Assembly: GCA_032717465.1 (NCBI GenBank)
Contig: CM064664.1
Span: 117,001 to 181,000, forward strand
Source of the DNA: Coenobita brevimanus
Taxonomy: Eukaryota > Arthropoda > Malacostraca > Decapoda > Coenobitidae
DNA length: 64,000 bases
Direction: 5' to 3'
Position numbers and translations under genes: made by a program. Of the stretch, positions 32,848-43,700 are shown one piece after another. Position 1 is the first letter of the stretch, and each line of letters begins with the position of its first letter. Under the pieces are notes generated by a model that made no database searches, was not told the origin of the DNA, and was given only the letters and a program-made list of their open reading frames with translations.

Positions 32848-33885
32848 TGATATTATATTTAGCAGAGTGATGAACGGACTTAACATGATTCCAGCCAGAA
32901 ACGTAAAAGAGAGGCGATTCAGGGATGGGTTGGCTCCAGTACCTTTTTGAAGGCCCTTTCTTTGATGCTGACGGCATTTGAACAAGCATAATTAAAGATT
33001 TTTTTACATTAGTCACAGGATAAAAGAGAGATATGTATGTTTCCATACCTGAGAGAATAACCTATGTAATGCAAGAGGCACACTCAGATTACTCTCGGCC
33101 TTGGAAGCAATAATCACTCCAGTGAAATAAATTATATGTACTGTCAGAGGCCCTCTCAATGAGCAACTTCAAAATGCCAAAGTAGCTGCTTATTGGGATG
33201 GTTCACAGGCCTTACTGAGGTGACAGGACAGTTAAGGTAAAAGACTACAATCAGAGGACCCCAATGAAAAGAAAATATTAACTGCATAAGCAGAAGGATT
33301 AGATGCAAGGAATTGGTCAGGTATGCTGGGACTTTCTACAAGACTGTTAGCAATATGGGTCGGGTGCTGTCCAAGCTGCACTTGGTCATTAAGGATGGAA
33401 AAGATGTAGCCTTGTACATGGATCAGTGATAGGAGAGGAGAGCCAAAGGTGGTGGTGAACAGTGAAATCACCTAGAATGGAGACTTCAGGGAAAGAAGAG
33501 ACTGACAGGATGTTCCATCTTAGAATTAAAAGTGTCAAAGAATTTGTCATCATCAGCAGAAGTAGCAGATAAGAAACGGTACAGATATACTTAGTCAGAG
33601 AATGGTAGGATAGACGAACCTAGAGACTAGAGAAGTCAGAAGACTGAAGTACAGGAACATGGGTGCACGATATGTTGAGATGTACATATACGCAACAGCC
33701 ACTTTTTGCTTTGAAGTGAGTATACAGAAAGTAGGAGGAAACAGACGAGGGTTTCCTTTAAGTCGCCTTAGACAGCTGAGTCTCAGTACTGGGCAGAAGG
33801 TGAAGTTTTGAGGAAAGGAGGTGGCGTTCAGTATAGATTAAAATAAAGGAAAGGTTGCGATTGTCAGAAATAAATAAAAGTATCA
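32848..33885 (-). mobile_element. Jockey-type LINE (family B), minus-strand 5' part, right of the RTE insertion
   Basis: Matches 48170-49250 of the longer family B copy (endonuclease and linker region): the SILNDQVQLGQHPTHIANSL stretch at 33471-33232 parallels [20 protein letters not shown] in the longer copy, and NPSAYAVNIFFSLGSSDCSL contains the SSDH-type endonuclease box with a changed His. Compared with the longer copy, about 150-180 bases are missing at the RTE insertion point. Confidence 0.75.
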
Positions 33886-33889
33886 AAAC

Positions 33890-34245
33890 AAAACCAGTTT
33901 GCACTAATACTACACTATATTACCATAGCACATATTTGCACTTGTAATGCAAGTTCATTTCCACTATAACCTGAAAATAATTTCTTTATTTCTGGCACTT
34001 GTACTGGGAGTTCATGCACCATATCCTGAGATCATTTCCTTACACCCGTACTTTTTCTTATATTCTAAATTCTTTTGCGGTAAATTCACTTGCTAGGGCA
34101 ATTTCTTAGTGCACTAGAGGAATAGCACAAGGTAATTTCTAGTTTACTATCATAACAAATCCAGTTTGCATATATATTGCACTGTATTACCATAACACAT
34201 ATTTGCAGTTGTACTGAATGTTCACTAGCAGTGTAACCTGAGTGT
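33890..34245. repeat. Diverged tandem/dispersed repeat (about 265-bp period)
   Basis: Segments such as CCAGTTTGCA, ATTACCATA.CACATATTTGC and a TTCA-rich block occur near 33893 and again near 34155. Part of it (34095-34200) also matches 17021-17160. No coding content. Confidence 0.6.
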
Positions 34246-34289
34246 TTTCTTAAACCCATGCATTTTTTATATTATAAACTATTTATATG

Positions 34290-37200
34290 GTGGGTTGGGG
34301 CGCCCATCATGCACTCACTCAATGTAAAGATGCCATATGATCTCTACACTGAGTGACAACCCGAATGGTTTCCTGTACCCAGGAAACCATTTTACTACGC
34401 TGGATGATATTCATATAACCGGGGTTTGTGGCAGGGTTAAGTGTCCCCCAGATTCGCTTATCCAAAATCACTTAGTCATGGAAGTCGTTTTAGAGAGCCT
34501 CGGAGGGCCCAATATCTGCCCAGGGCCCCAGCCAAATGGGCAGATTCGCCATGTGGAATGTGAGAGGTATGAATGACGAGAGCAAGAGGGTGGAAGTGGT
34601 GAATGTGTTCAAGAGTGCGAGATATGCCGTGATGGCATTATGGGAAACGAAGATGAAAGGGTTTGAAGAGGAGTGGGAGGGTGTGAAATGTGTAAGATCG
34701 GAAATGGCTGGGCAAGGAAGATGCAAGGAAGGAGTTGCATTGTTCATGAAGGAGTTGTGGCAGAGTGGAATGAGAGACTAGAAATGTGTCAGCTCAAGGT
34801 GTATCTATGTCAAGTTCAAGTTTGAGAAGGTGAAAGTGGTGATTGTAGCATATGCACCATGTGAGGACAGGAGTGAGAGAGTGAAAGACAGGTTTTGGGA
34901 TGAGCTGGATGAATTAGTGGGAGAAATGGCCAGGAGATATAAAGTGATCCTATGAGAATATGCATGGAAGAGTAGGCAGTGGTCCTGAGGATGACGTAAT
35001 GGGATGTTATGGAGTACAAGGAGAAAATGATAATGGGAAGAGACTAAAGGATATGTGCCAGGAGAGGAGGTTGTGCATTTGTAACTCGTATTTCAAACAC
35101 AGAGATGCACATAAATATACATAGCATAGAGGGAACGGAGATCGTGTTGAAAGAAGCCTGATTGATTACGTGCTCGTAGGGAGGTCACGATGGGAATGGT
35201 TGCTGATCCGAGGGCCGTGAAAGGACGTGTGGAGGGCTGTCAGATCATATGACTGTGGTATGCAAGATCAAGCTGAGAGGAGTGAGGTGGATCAGGAGAG
35301 AGAGGAGCAGTCAGTGAGAAAGACTGAAAGTTAAGAAGCTGAGGATTAAAGAAACGGCAGATGATTACAGGATCAAAGTAGAGGAGGAGATATAATTAGT
35401 GAATTGGAATGAAATGGATCTGGACAGACTGTGGAATGCATATAGGGACTGCTTAGTTAGGAATGCTATAGAGGTGTGTGGTGTGGAAAGAGTAACAACA
35501 AAGAAGAAATGTAAGGCATGGTGGGACGAGGAGGTTAAGAGGCTGGTGGAGGAAAAGAGGAAGTGGCTAAAATGGTTACTGGACAAGGGTTCAGTCAAAA
35601 TAAGCACTGAACATGTTCAGAGCAAGAAGTGCGTAAAGAGAGTAGTGAAGAGGAAAAAGAAGATCAAGGATGATACAGAAAGAATAATGAATGCGAACTA
35701 CTCTAAAACTGGAAAATAGTGCGGAAATGTAGAAGTGAAATTGGAAGGAAATGTGATGGTCTGAAGGATGTAGGTGGTAGATAAGTAACCCATGGTGATG
35801 AAGTAAGGACCAGATGGAAAGAATATTTTGAAAGCCTAATGACTGGGAACAGAGAGAGCAGAGTGGCTGTAAACATGATTGGTTTAGGGGGTGTGCAGAG
35901 AAGGAATGCTTTGCCGGGAGACGTGATACTTGCACAGGTGAAGAGTGCTATGAAGTGACTGAAAAAAGGGAAAGCAGCTGGGGTTGATGAGGTGTATGCA
36001 GAGATGCTTAAGTGTAGTGGAAAGAGTGGAATGAAGTGCTTGTTGGAGATATGTAAGAAGGCATGGATGAGTGAAACTGTGCCTGCAGAGTGGAAAAAGG
36101 CCGTGATTGTACCCCCATACAAAAATAAAGGTGAGCGGAATGAGTGCAAGAAATATCGTGGCATAAGTTTATTCACTGTGGTAGGGAAGGTATATGATAG
36201 AATTATTACAGAGAAAGTAAGAGAGATATCAGATGTCCTAGTGAGTGCTGAGCAGGGTGGCTTTAGCAGTGGCACAGGATGTGTGGATCAAATATTTGCA
36301 GTGAGACAGATAGTAGAGAAGGCTTGTGAGAAGGACCATAAGGTGTTTATGACATTCATGGATCTGGAAAAAGCATATGACAAAGTGGACAGAGAAGGAT
36401 TGTGGAAAGTTTTGCACATGTACCGTGTAGATTGTAAGCTTCTAGGTGCCGTCAGGAGTTTTTATGATGATAGTGAAGCAATTGTAAGGGTAAATGGACA
36501 TCTAAGTGAATGGTTCACGATCGATGTGGGCGTACGACAAGGTTGTGTGATGTCCCATGGTTGTTCAATATATATATATATGGATGGGATGATGAGAGAA
36601 GTAAAAACACGAGTAATGGAAAGATGGATGACGTTAGTAATGACTAACGAATGGTGATGGATGGAATATCTCAAATTTATTGTATGCTGATGATGCAGTA
36701 CTGCGTGCAAGTACCAGACAAGAACTTAGTAGGGAGTTTTGCTGATGTCTGTGAGCGTCGTGCCTTGAGAGTAATGTACGAAAAAGTAAAATGATGGTTA
36801 TTGAGAGAGAGGGTGACTCCCAGTGCGATGTTCAAGTGAATGGAGAGAGACTGGATTGGTGAGAGAATTCAAATACCTGGGTACAGTGATAGAAAAGAGA
36901 GGAAAATGTGCAAAAGAAGTTGAAATTAGAGTGACATAAGGAAGAAAAGTAGCTGGTGCAATGAAGACCTTGATAAGAAACAGAGGCTTGAGTGTTGTAG
37001 CTGCACGAGGCTTACATGAAGGAGTGTTAGTGCCAACTTTAACATATAGATGTGAGACTATGGTGAGGCATGAAAATGAAAAGTCCAGAGTAAAAGCAGT
37101 GGAGATGGGACTGCTGAGGAATGTATGTGGAGTACAGAGGGTGGATAGGATATGAATAATGTGATTCGTGAAAGATGTGGAGTGAGGAAGTCAGTGGACA

Positions 37201-37591
37201 CCAGAATCGAAGAGAGTGTACTGAGATGGTATGGTCATATGGAGAGAATGGATAACAACGGAGAGGTGAAAAAGGTATATCTGAACGAATTCGTAGGAGG
37301 GAGGAGGCGAGGTTGGCCAAGGAGACGGTGGAGAGATATGATGGATGAGTGTGTGAGGAAGAGAGGGTTAGAAGTCGGTGAGGCTAGGGAAATGACAGGA
37401 GATCGAGCTGGCTGGATGAATGTTGTGAGGACAAGTGCATGATCGGGGATTTGGTACCCCTTATTAACGTGACAGCGTTTGGATTGACTCTATCGGATAC
37501 GATTATGTGAAGCTACAGAACGTGGTGAATGTTTTTTGCGTATCCGATAGAGCCAGAATTCCGGGGGCTTGAATGATTAGTGAATGGAAGT
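34290..37591 (+). mobile_element. RTE-type LINE (older family B), 5' part up to the LTR insertion
   Basis: Endonuclease start at 34536 (MGRFAMWNVRGMNDESKRVE; MALWETKMKG), RT at 35992-36657 (VPAEWKKAVIVPPYKNKGER; RGISLFTVVGKVYDRIITEK; EQGGFSSGTGCVDQIFAVRQ; TFMDLEKAYDKVDREGLWKV; GVRQGCVMS), C-terminus at 36961-37442 (RWYGHMERMDNNGEVKKVYL). Bases between the C-terminus and 37591 are 3' untranslated sequence. Stops and frameshifts are numerous. It continues after the LTR element at 43029-43139. Confidence 0.85.
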
Positions 37592-38382
37592 TGTTACGGA
37601 ACAGAAAAAGATAATGTACACTTTAAGTGAGAATACGAAGAGTCACTACTGTCCCGTAAAGTTCCAGGTTCAAAACAAAAGAGTTAGGTAAAATTACAAG
37701 TTAAAGTTTAATGCACAAACTAACAACAAAACATTCAGGACTCATAAAGATAATGTAATGGCAAATAAACAGGTTAAATATATGGTTAACTGCAATAGCC
37801 TCTATTAACACGAAATTAGCAAGAGTAAATTTTATCTAAGTCAGCCCTGATAAAATGAGATACCAGATAATACTCAGTGAATGCCAGATAAATTATTACA
37901 GATACAAACTATTATCAAAAATGACTGACATAAAGATCCATACATGAATTACAAAAACTTCACTAAGCCTACAAATTAAACTTATGCTATACAGTACAAG
38001 AAAAAATACAACAACAGTTATACTCAAATTACACACAGCTGCTAGATGGTTGGAGACTTCTTGAGCACTCACAATAATAATAATTGTACAGGGGAGGACA
38101 GAGATGTGAACAAAATGAGGAGCAGATCTAAGTGGCAACGATGCAGAGACTGAGCTCATTATATAGGGGCCGGCAGAGCCTGATACAACTTGTAAGAGGA
38201 CGCGCAAATGAAAGCCATGGGGAAATAGAGTTCACAATCCCGCTCTGGACAACAGAGAGAACGACTTACTCTACTATAACGGTAGAAGGGGGGGACTGAG
38301 GCAGAACACGCTCGTGATCAAACATGCAGCAACTGTGCGTTAAAATTACACAAAGGATGATGAAATCATAGGCTGTGTAACA
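37592..38382 (-). repeat. 3' LTR (791 bp)
   Basis: Identical by eye to 42238-43028 except for one base near the end (GGCTGTGTAACA here, GGCTATGTAACA in the other). On the minus strand a CCTATATAATGAG box lies near 38157-38169 and could be the promoter TATA element. Confidence 0.95.
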
Positions 38383-38990
38383 CCTCCCCACAAAGAAAAA
38401 AGAAATTTACAAAGGAAATTTCTTATTACTCTAAAACAATCTGTATATGGCAGTACAGACCATGCAAAGGTCTTTCCTAATGTTACAAAAAATGAGATCT
38501 CCCTAGCACGTTCAGTCATAGGTACTTGCCAGTATCCCTTTAACAAATCAAACTTACTTATGTACCTAGCCTTTCCGATCTTGTCTATGCAATCTTCTAC
38601 ACGAGGGAGAGGGTAAGTGTCTGTTTTAGTTATCTGATTAACACGTCTGTAGTCGATGCAAAGCCTATGTGACCCACCTGGCTTAGGGACTAGAATGACA
38701 GGAGAACTCCACTCGCTCTGACAGGGCTCAATCATCTTGTGGTCCAACAGGTAGCCAAGCTCCTTCTGGATGAGAGGAACTTTCACTGGGTTCACACGGT
38801 AAGGAGGCAATTTAATTGGCTTTGCGTCTCCAACATCGACATCATGCATCAACACAGTAGTTCTTCCTGGAGTGGCACGGAACACTTGCGGGTACTCCTG
38901 CAGTAATGCCGAAAACTCCTGCCTTTCCTTGGGAGGTAGATGAGAAAGCTTAGTCTGGAGATCATTCATGATATCAGGATTCTTCCCAAA
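38383..38990 (-). pseudogene. Reverse transcriptase, N-terminal fragment only (LTR element)
   Basis: On the minus strand it encodes the RT fingers and first palm blocks: a DVDVGDAKPIKLPPYRVNP stretch, WSSPVILVPKPGGSHRLCID, TYPLPRVEDCIDKIG, and FDLLKGYWQVPMTERAREI, which carries the first catalytic Asp. The normal continuation (a phenylalanine/methionine-rich block, the YVDD box, thumb, RNase H) is absent: after REISFFV the sequence becomes unrelated and reaches the LTR at 38382. The frame lies one base off the integrase frame; the integrase stop and the RT ATG overlap as ATGA at 38966-38969. The RT frame is open back to about 38993, so one single-base shift probably broke a continuous pol. 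Confidence 0.9.
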
Positions 38991-40492
38991 CTATCACTCA
39001 GGCTCATACTGCATGGGAGAGCTTCACTTGCAGACTCGGGTGGAACAGCTACAGTGCAGACTGGATTATTTTCGTCCCGCCTGTGATATAACTTTAGCAT
39101 GTTGATGTGACATAGTTGCTTGCTCTTTCTACGATCTGGTGTGGCGATGACATAGTTGACATCACTGAGTTTCTTCTCCACGAAATAAGGGCCACTAAAC
39201 TTGGCTTGAAGAGGTTGCCCATGAACTGGTAGCAGAATCAAAACCTGATCTCCTGGCTGAAAGTGGCGTAACCTGGACTTCTTATCATACCAAGTCTTCA
39301 TCTTCTCCTGAGCAGCTCCTAAATTCTCTCTCGCCAGCTGTAAAGCAGTGGACAGCCGTTCTTTGAAATTCATCACATACTCCAGCAGGTTGACGTCATC
39401 TTCCTCCGACAGCCAGCATTCCTTGAGTAGCTTAAGGGGTCCTCTTACTTCATGGCCAAACAGTAGTTCCAAAGGTGAGAAGCCCAGTGATTCATTTGGA
39501 GATTCTCTTGCAGCAAACACAACGAATGGAAGACCTTTATCCCAGTCTTTCTGATGTTCCAAACAGTATTTCTTGAGCATCGATTTGAGTGTTTGATGAT
39601 ATCTCTCCAACGCTCCTTGGGTCTGGGGATGGTAAGCTGAAGACGTGATCTGGGAGATGCCCAACTCTTTCAGAGACTGCTTGAAAACATTTGACATGAA
39701 ATTACTTCCTCGGTCTGACTGTACCTCCTTGGGCAGACCAAACTTTGTGAAGAACCCTAGCATTTCCTTAACCACGTTCTTTGCTGAGATGTTTCTAAGT
39801 GGAATGGCTTCAGGATAACGAGTAGCCATATCAATCAGGGTCAACACATAAGAAAATCCTGAAGAAGTCTTAGGAAGAGGGCCCACAATATCCACCAACA
39901 CACGGGTGAAAGGCGCCTCAAAAGGAGGAATGGGAACTAGAGGTGCAACCTTTTCAGTCTGATTACACTTCCCTACAACTTGACAAGTGTGACAAGACTT
40001 ACAATACCAGGAAACATCCCTGAAGATACCTGGCCAGTAGAAGTGTTTCAAAATGCGTGCCACAGTCTTCCTTACTCCAAGGTGTCCTGCCAAACTGGAA
40101 TCATGAGCCACTCTAATGATATCCTGCCTACAAACACGAGGGATGACAACTTGATGTACAACCTTCCATTCACAGTCGGCTGATGCTGTTGGGGGTCTCC
40201 ACTTCCTCATAAGTACTCCTGACTTTACATAATAACAAGTAGAAGCACCGGCTGACTCTTCTTCACTGTAAGCAGAGTTAGCTAGACCTTTCAACTCAGG
40301 GTCAGCAACCTGCAACTCAACCAACTCTTGACGAGACAAATTATCAACACTACGGGGTACTGCCTCATCTGGTGAGTGGTCCAAATTAGCAAGAAAAGTG
40401 TCAGCTAGGATAACATCATCATCATCATTATCCTCTAAATCACCAGTAACTTTAGACTTAGCCCTAGTGACAGCACATGCAGGAACACATCA
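38966..40492 (-). CDS. Integrase of the LTR retrotransposon
   Basis: From about 40492 down to 38966 on the minus strand. It begins just after a PACAVTRAKSKV stretch, has a run of Asp residues encoded by ATC repeats near 40415-40429, then an HHCC zinc-binding module (HDSSLAGHLGV; CKSCHTCQVVGKC), and the DDE core: VLVDIVGPLPKTSSGFSYVL, EVQSDRGSNFMSN and HPQTQGALERYHQTL supply the two Asp and the Glu. A GPY/F-like module (SGPYFVEKKLSDVNYVIATP) and CHINMLKLYH follow. The length (about 470-500 residues) is normal for the family and all catalytic residues are present, so this is the best preserved domain. It is out of frame with gag-protease by one base near 40490. Confidence 0.93.
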
Positions 40493-42183
40493 GGGACATC
40501 ACAATCCTGGGACGCAGCCACTGGCTCACTAGACAACTGAGGAGCTGGACACACTTGACTTCCACCAATATCATTTCCAAGTAAGAAAGTTACACCTGAC
40601 ATTGGGAGTGTCTCAACCAACCCAACCATAACGGAACCATTAACAAAACCAGACTCTAAATTCACTCTGCACAGAGGGACAGAGAAGTAATTATTCCCTA
40701 CACCTTGTAAGATTGCAGTTTCATCAGAGGAATTAACATTAGAGCCTAGAACACTGGTCAGCATAAGGGATTGGCAAGCACCTGTATCACGATATATTTT
40801 AACTGATTTCCTGTCATTATTGTCCAGAGGACTGACAAAACCATCAGACAGGAAATTAGCACATGAATTCTTGAGAGTGTCACCCACGTTACTGCTCAAA
40901 AGAGGAGCTCCATCATGAGAATTTAAGTTACCCCTCAAAGCAGGTTCAGTTAACTCAGTTAAAGAATTCTGGGAACTCTCAAGAGTGGACACTAGACCAA
41001 TTGACTGAATATTTAAAGACTCCTTTTTGTTCACATCACGCTGTCTCCTGAAACATCTCTCCGTAGTATGACCAAGCTTACTACAATAAGTACATTTACT
41101 TTTCTGAAATCTAGAGGTGAAGCTGGTATTTACTTCCTGAGAAACATCATCCTTATTCTCTTTCCTGTTACCTGTACTCTGAGTAGAGGCAACGTACTGA
41201 CTCTCAGCTTTCCTTTTTCCTCTAAAATATCTCTTGTGAGTGAGAACATATTCATCAGCTAAAACTGCAGCATCAGACAAATTATCTATTCTTTTCTCAT
41301 CAAGATATAGGCTTACATCTTTACTAATACACCTTTTGAAATCCTCCAGCAAAATCATCTGCTTAAATTTACCAAAATCAGAATCCACATTCTTAGAATT
41401 TAACCACTGCTCTAACAGATCTTCTTTGATTTTTGCATACTCAACATGGGATTGCTTATCTTGCTTGTAAGTTGTCCTAAATTTTACTCTATAGGCTTCA
41501 GGAACAAGCTCATAGGCCTTAAGAATCAAGCTCTTAACTACATCATAATTATCAGACTGATCCTGAGGCAAAGATGCATAAGTTACTTGAGCTTTACCGG
41601 TGAGAACAGTTTGAAGGAGTACTGGCCAATACTCCTTAGGCCAATTAAAACCTGTAGCTACCCTCTCAAACAACTGAAAATACTTTGTTAAATCAGATTC
41701 ATTAAAAGGAGGGACAAGTTTAACATTTTTAGCCACATCAAAATCATCAGAGCTAGATGATCCAGTTCCACCTTGTTTCATGCGATACTCATGGTCTGCC
41801 TGAATCCTAGCAAGTTCAACTTGTGCCTGTATCTGTGCCTCCTGAATCCGAGCCTGAGATTCCGCCTCCTTAGCATTTGCCTGAAATTCAGCTTCTTTAG
41901 CACGAGCCTCCTGCAGGGCTAGCTGTAACTTAGCTAATTCAATCTGCGTTTGCTCATTTGGAGGAGTTACATTAAACAAGCTTTTATTAATCATGCCAAC
42001 AATTTGATCTTTAGAATGATGAGAGTGAACTGCAATTCCCAATTGTTGAGCAACAAGCTTAAGTTCATTCTTTGTTCTGTTTTCTATATCACACACTGTT
42101 TGCACATTTGACAAAAAATCTTTGGCTTCATCAAGTGTAGAAATAGTAGCCATCATGAATATATCACAGTCACAAAATATCAA
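40435..42183 (-). CDS. Gag with CCHC knuckle and aspartic protease (LTR retrotransposon)
   Basis: A 582-codon ORF. The probable start is ATG in MATISTLDEAKDFLSNVQTV a few codons inside the ORF. The N-terminal helical region is followed by an Ala/Glu/Gln-rich coiled coil (QLALQEARAKEAEFQANAKE), then a SCAN/capsid-like region (KLVPPFNESDLTKYFQLFER; WPVLLQTVLTGKAQVTYASL), a CCHC knuckle (CTYCSKLGHTTERC) and a retropepsin-like segment (IYRDTGACQSLM, with the DTGA active-site signature, and FLLGNDIGG further on). The frame runs into unrelated codons after CDVPDV, where a one-base shift separates it from integrase. Capsid assembly and proteolytic maturation are the family roles. Confidence 0.92.
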   Translation of the reverse strand: MIFCDCDIFMMATISTLDEAKDFLSNVQTVCDIENRTKNELKLVAQQLGIAVHSHHSKDQIVGMINKSLFNVTPPNEQTQIELAKLQLALQEARAKEAEFQANAKEAESQARIQEAQIQAQVELARIQADHEYRMKQGGTGSSSSDDFDVAKNVKLVPPFNESDLTKYFQLFERVATGFNWPKEYWPVLLQTVLTGKAQVTYASLPQDQSDNYDVVKSLILKAYELVPEAYRVKFRTTYKQDKQSHVEYAKIKEDLLEQWLNSKNVDSDFGKFKQMILLEDFKRCISKDVSLYLDEKRIDNLSDAAVLADEYVLTHKRYFRGKRKAESQYVASTQSTGNRKENKDDVSQEVNTSFTSRFQKSKCTYCSKLGHTTERCFRRQRDVNKKESLNIQSIGLVSTLESSQNSLTELTEPALRGNLNSHDGAPLLSSNVGDTLKNSCANFLSDGFVSPLDNNDRKSVKIYRDTGACQSLMLTSVLGSNVNSSDETAILQGVGNNYFSVPLCRVNLESGFVNGSVMVGLVETLPMSGVTFLLGNDIGGSQVCPAPQLSSEPVAASQDCDVPDVFLHVLSLGLSLKLLVI

Positions 42184-42237
42184 ACAATATCCTTATGATA
42201 ATATCCTGAATATCCTGATATGAGGTCGCCAAATTTA

Positions 42238-43028
42238 TGTTACGGAACAGAAAAAGATAATGTACACTTTAAGTGAGAATACGAAGAGTCACTACTGTCC
42301 CGTAAAGTTCCAGGTTCAAAACAAAAGAGTTAGGTAAAATTACAAGTTAAAGTTTAATGCACAAACTAACAACAAAACATTCAGGACTCATAAAGATAAT
42401 GTAATGGCAAATAAACAGGTTAAATATATGGTTAACTGCAATAGCCTCTATTAACACGAAATTAGCAAGAGTAAATTTTATCTAAGTCAGCCCTGATAAA
42501 ATGAGATACCAGATAATACTCAGTGAATGCCAGATAAATTATTACAGATACAAACTATTATCAAAAATGACTGACATAAAGATCCATACATGAATTACAA
42601 AAACTTCACTAAGCCTACAAATTAAACTTATGCTATACAGTACAAGAAAAAATACAACAACAGTTATACTCAAATTACACACAGCTGCTAGATGGTTGGA
42701 GACTTCTTGAGCACTCACAATAATAATAATTGTACAGGGGAGGACAGAGATGTGAACAAAATGAGGAGCAGATCTAAGTGGCAACGATGCAGAGACTGAG
42801 CTCATTATATAGGGGCCGGCAGAGCCTGATACAACTTGTAAGAGGACGCGCAAATGAAAGCCATGGGGAAATAGAGTTCACAATCCCGCTCTGGACAACA
42901 GAGAGAACGACTTACTCTACTATAACGGTAGAAGGGGGGGACTGAGGCAGAACACGCTCGTGATCAAACATGCAGCAACTGTGCGTTAAAATTACACAAA
43001 GGATGATGAAATCATAGGCTATGTAACA
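42238..43028 (-). repeat. 5' LTR (791 bp)
   Basis: Upstream LTR for minus-strand transcription; same length as 37592-38382. The next bases on the minus strand are TAAATTTGGCGACC, containing a TGG start suited to a tRNA primer-binding site. The tRNA was not assigned. Confidence 0.95.
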
Positions 43029-43139
43029 AAGTGTGGCCCATTGGTCTGGGCAAATTTGGGCTGTCTGGACACTGCTACTCCTCACCATGTGCTAGGGTGG
43101 GAAAGGAGAATCCGGATGATGATGATGATGATGATGACA
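43029..43139 (+). mobile_element. 3' end of the older RTE LINE with (GAT)n tail
   Basis: After the AAGT target duplication the sequence continues with the LINE 3' untranslated part and ends in GGAATCC-like bases plus seven or more GAT units at 43116-43139. Together with 34290-37591 this gives one element split by the LTR insertion. Confidence 0.75.
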
Positions 43140-43229
43140 AATTCTTATGTAGTAAGATTATACACTATTTACACTTTCCCACACACCAGTGACTGAAGAA
43201 ATCTCCATTAACTCACTGCACTGGTAAAG

Positions 43230-43700
43230 CATTTGCTTGTACACCTGCTGCCATCACTGATAGTTCAGGCAGACATGGCACTACCTGTATAGTTTTTAAC
43301 CTGCAGGTGCCCAGGTTCACCATTCGGTGACATGTGAGGTAGCCTGCCTGGGTGACCCTGTCAGGCATTACTGCAGCAATGTGTCCTTGATGCAGCAGTT
43401 ATGCCAACAACCTGTCTGAACAGTATGAATGCATTCACAAGTGATAGCAGAAAGGTGTAGGAACACCTTCTTTTACCACCTGCAGCACACCCCGCTTGTC
43501 ATGCCAGTGGATGACCAACATGTTACTACATTTCTCGATGAGTAATGCATCATTCTTGGTTTTGGCAGGGAAAACAGGGTAGTGCTTCCTACTTGGCTTG
43601 ACAGTACCGCTGGTTCCTGTCCCATCTTCAAGGAGAAACTTGGCAGTTACATCATACAAGGAGAAACGTAGGCGATTACATTATCGTCTTGCTAGATGAG
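43230..43700 (-). pseudogene. piggyBac transposase remnant (different family)
   Basis: The piece at 43659-43435 reads YDVTAKFLLEDGTGTSGTVK, then HYPVFPAKTKN and LVIHWHDKRGVLQVV on the minus strand. Loss-tolerant piggyBac landmarks are visible: a G-T-G-x-x-G-T-V block followed by a W-x-D-K-R block, which sit between the second and third catalytic Asp in the family. Neither flanking Asp block is intact. It differs from the 11282 element (which has TGICGTVKVN and ATVWNHNREV there), so it is from another lineage. The sequence at 43230-43434 may be its decayed C-terminal end. Confidence 0.6.

Larger units (their letters stand above)
37592..43028 (-). mobile_element. Ty3/gypsy-superfamily LTR retrotransposon, INT before RT, 3' pol deletion
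   Basis: 5437 bases, bounded by two 791-bp LTRs (TGTTAC...GTAACA) and a 4-bp target duplication AAGT (37588-37591 and 43029-43032). Transcription is on the minus strand. Order: LTR, primer-binding-like TGGCGACC about 5 bases inside, gag with protease (42183-40435), integrase (about 40490-38966), partial RT (about 38990-38392), a purine-rich GTGGGGAGG at the 3' LTR border, LTR. Integrase upstream of RT is the arrangement known from Gmr1-like elements. RT ends after the first catalytic block and there is no RNase H. It is nested in the 3' untranslated region of an RTE LINE. Confidence 0.93.

Noticed and set aside
38158..38207. A 103-codon ORF within each LTR
   Set aside because: Identical ORFs in both LTRs reflect LTR identity; they cover the promoter side of the LTR and have no known domain.
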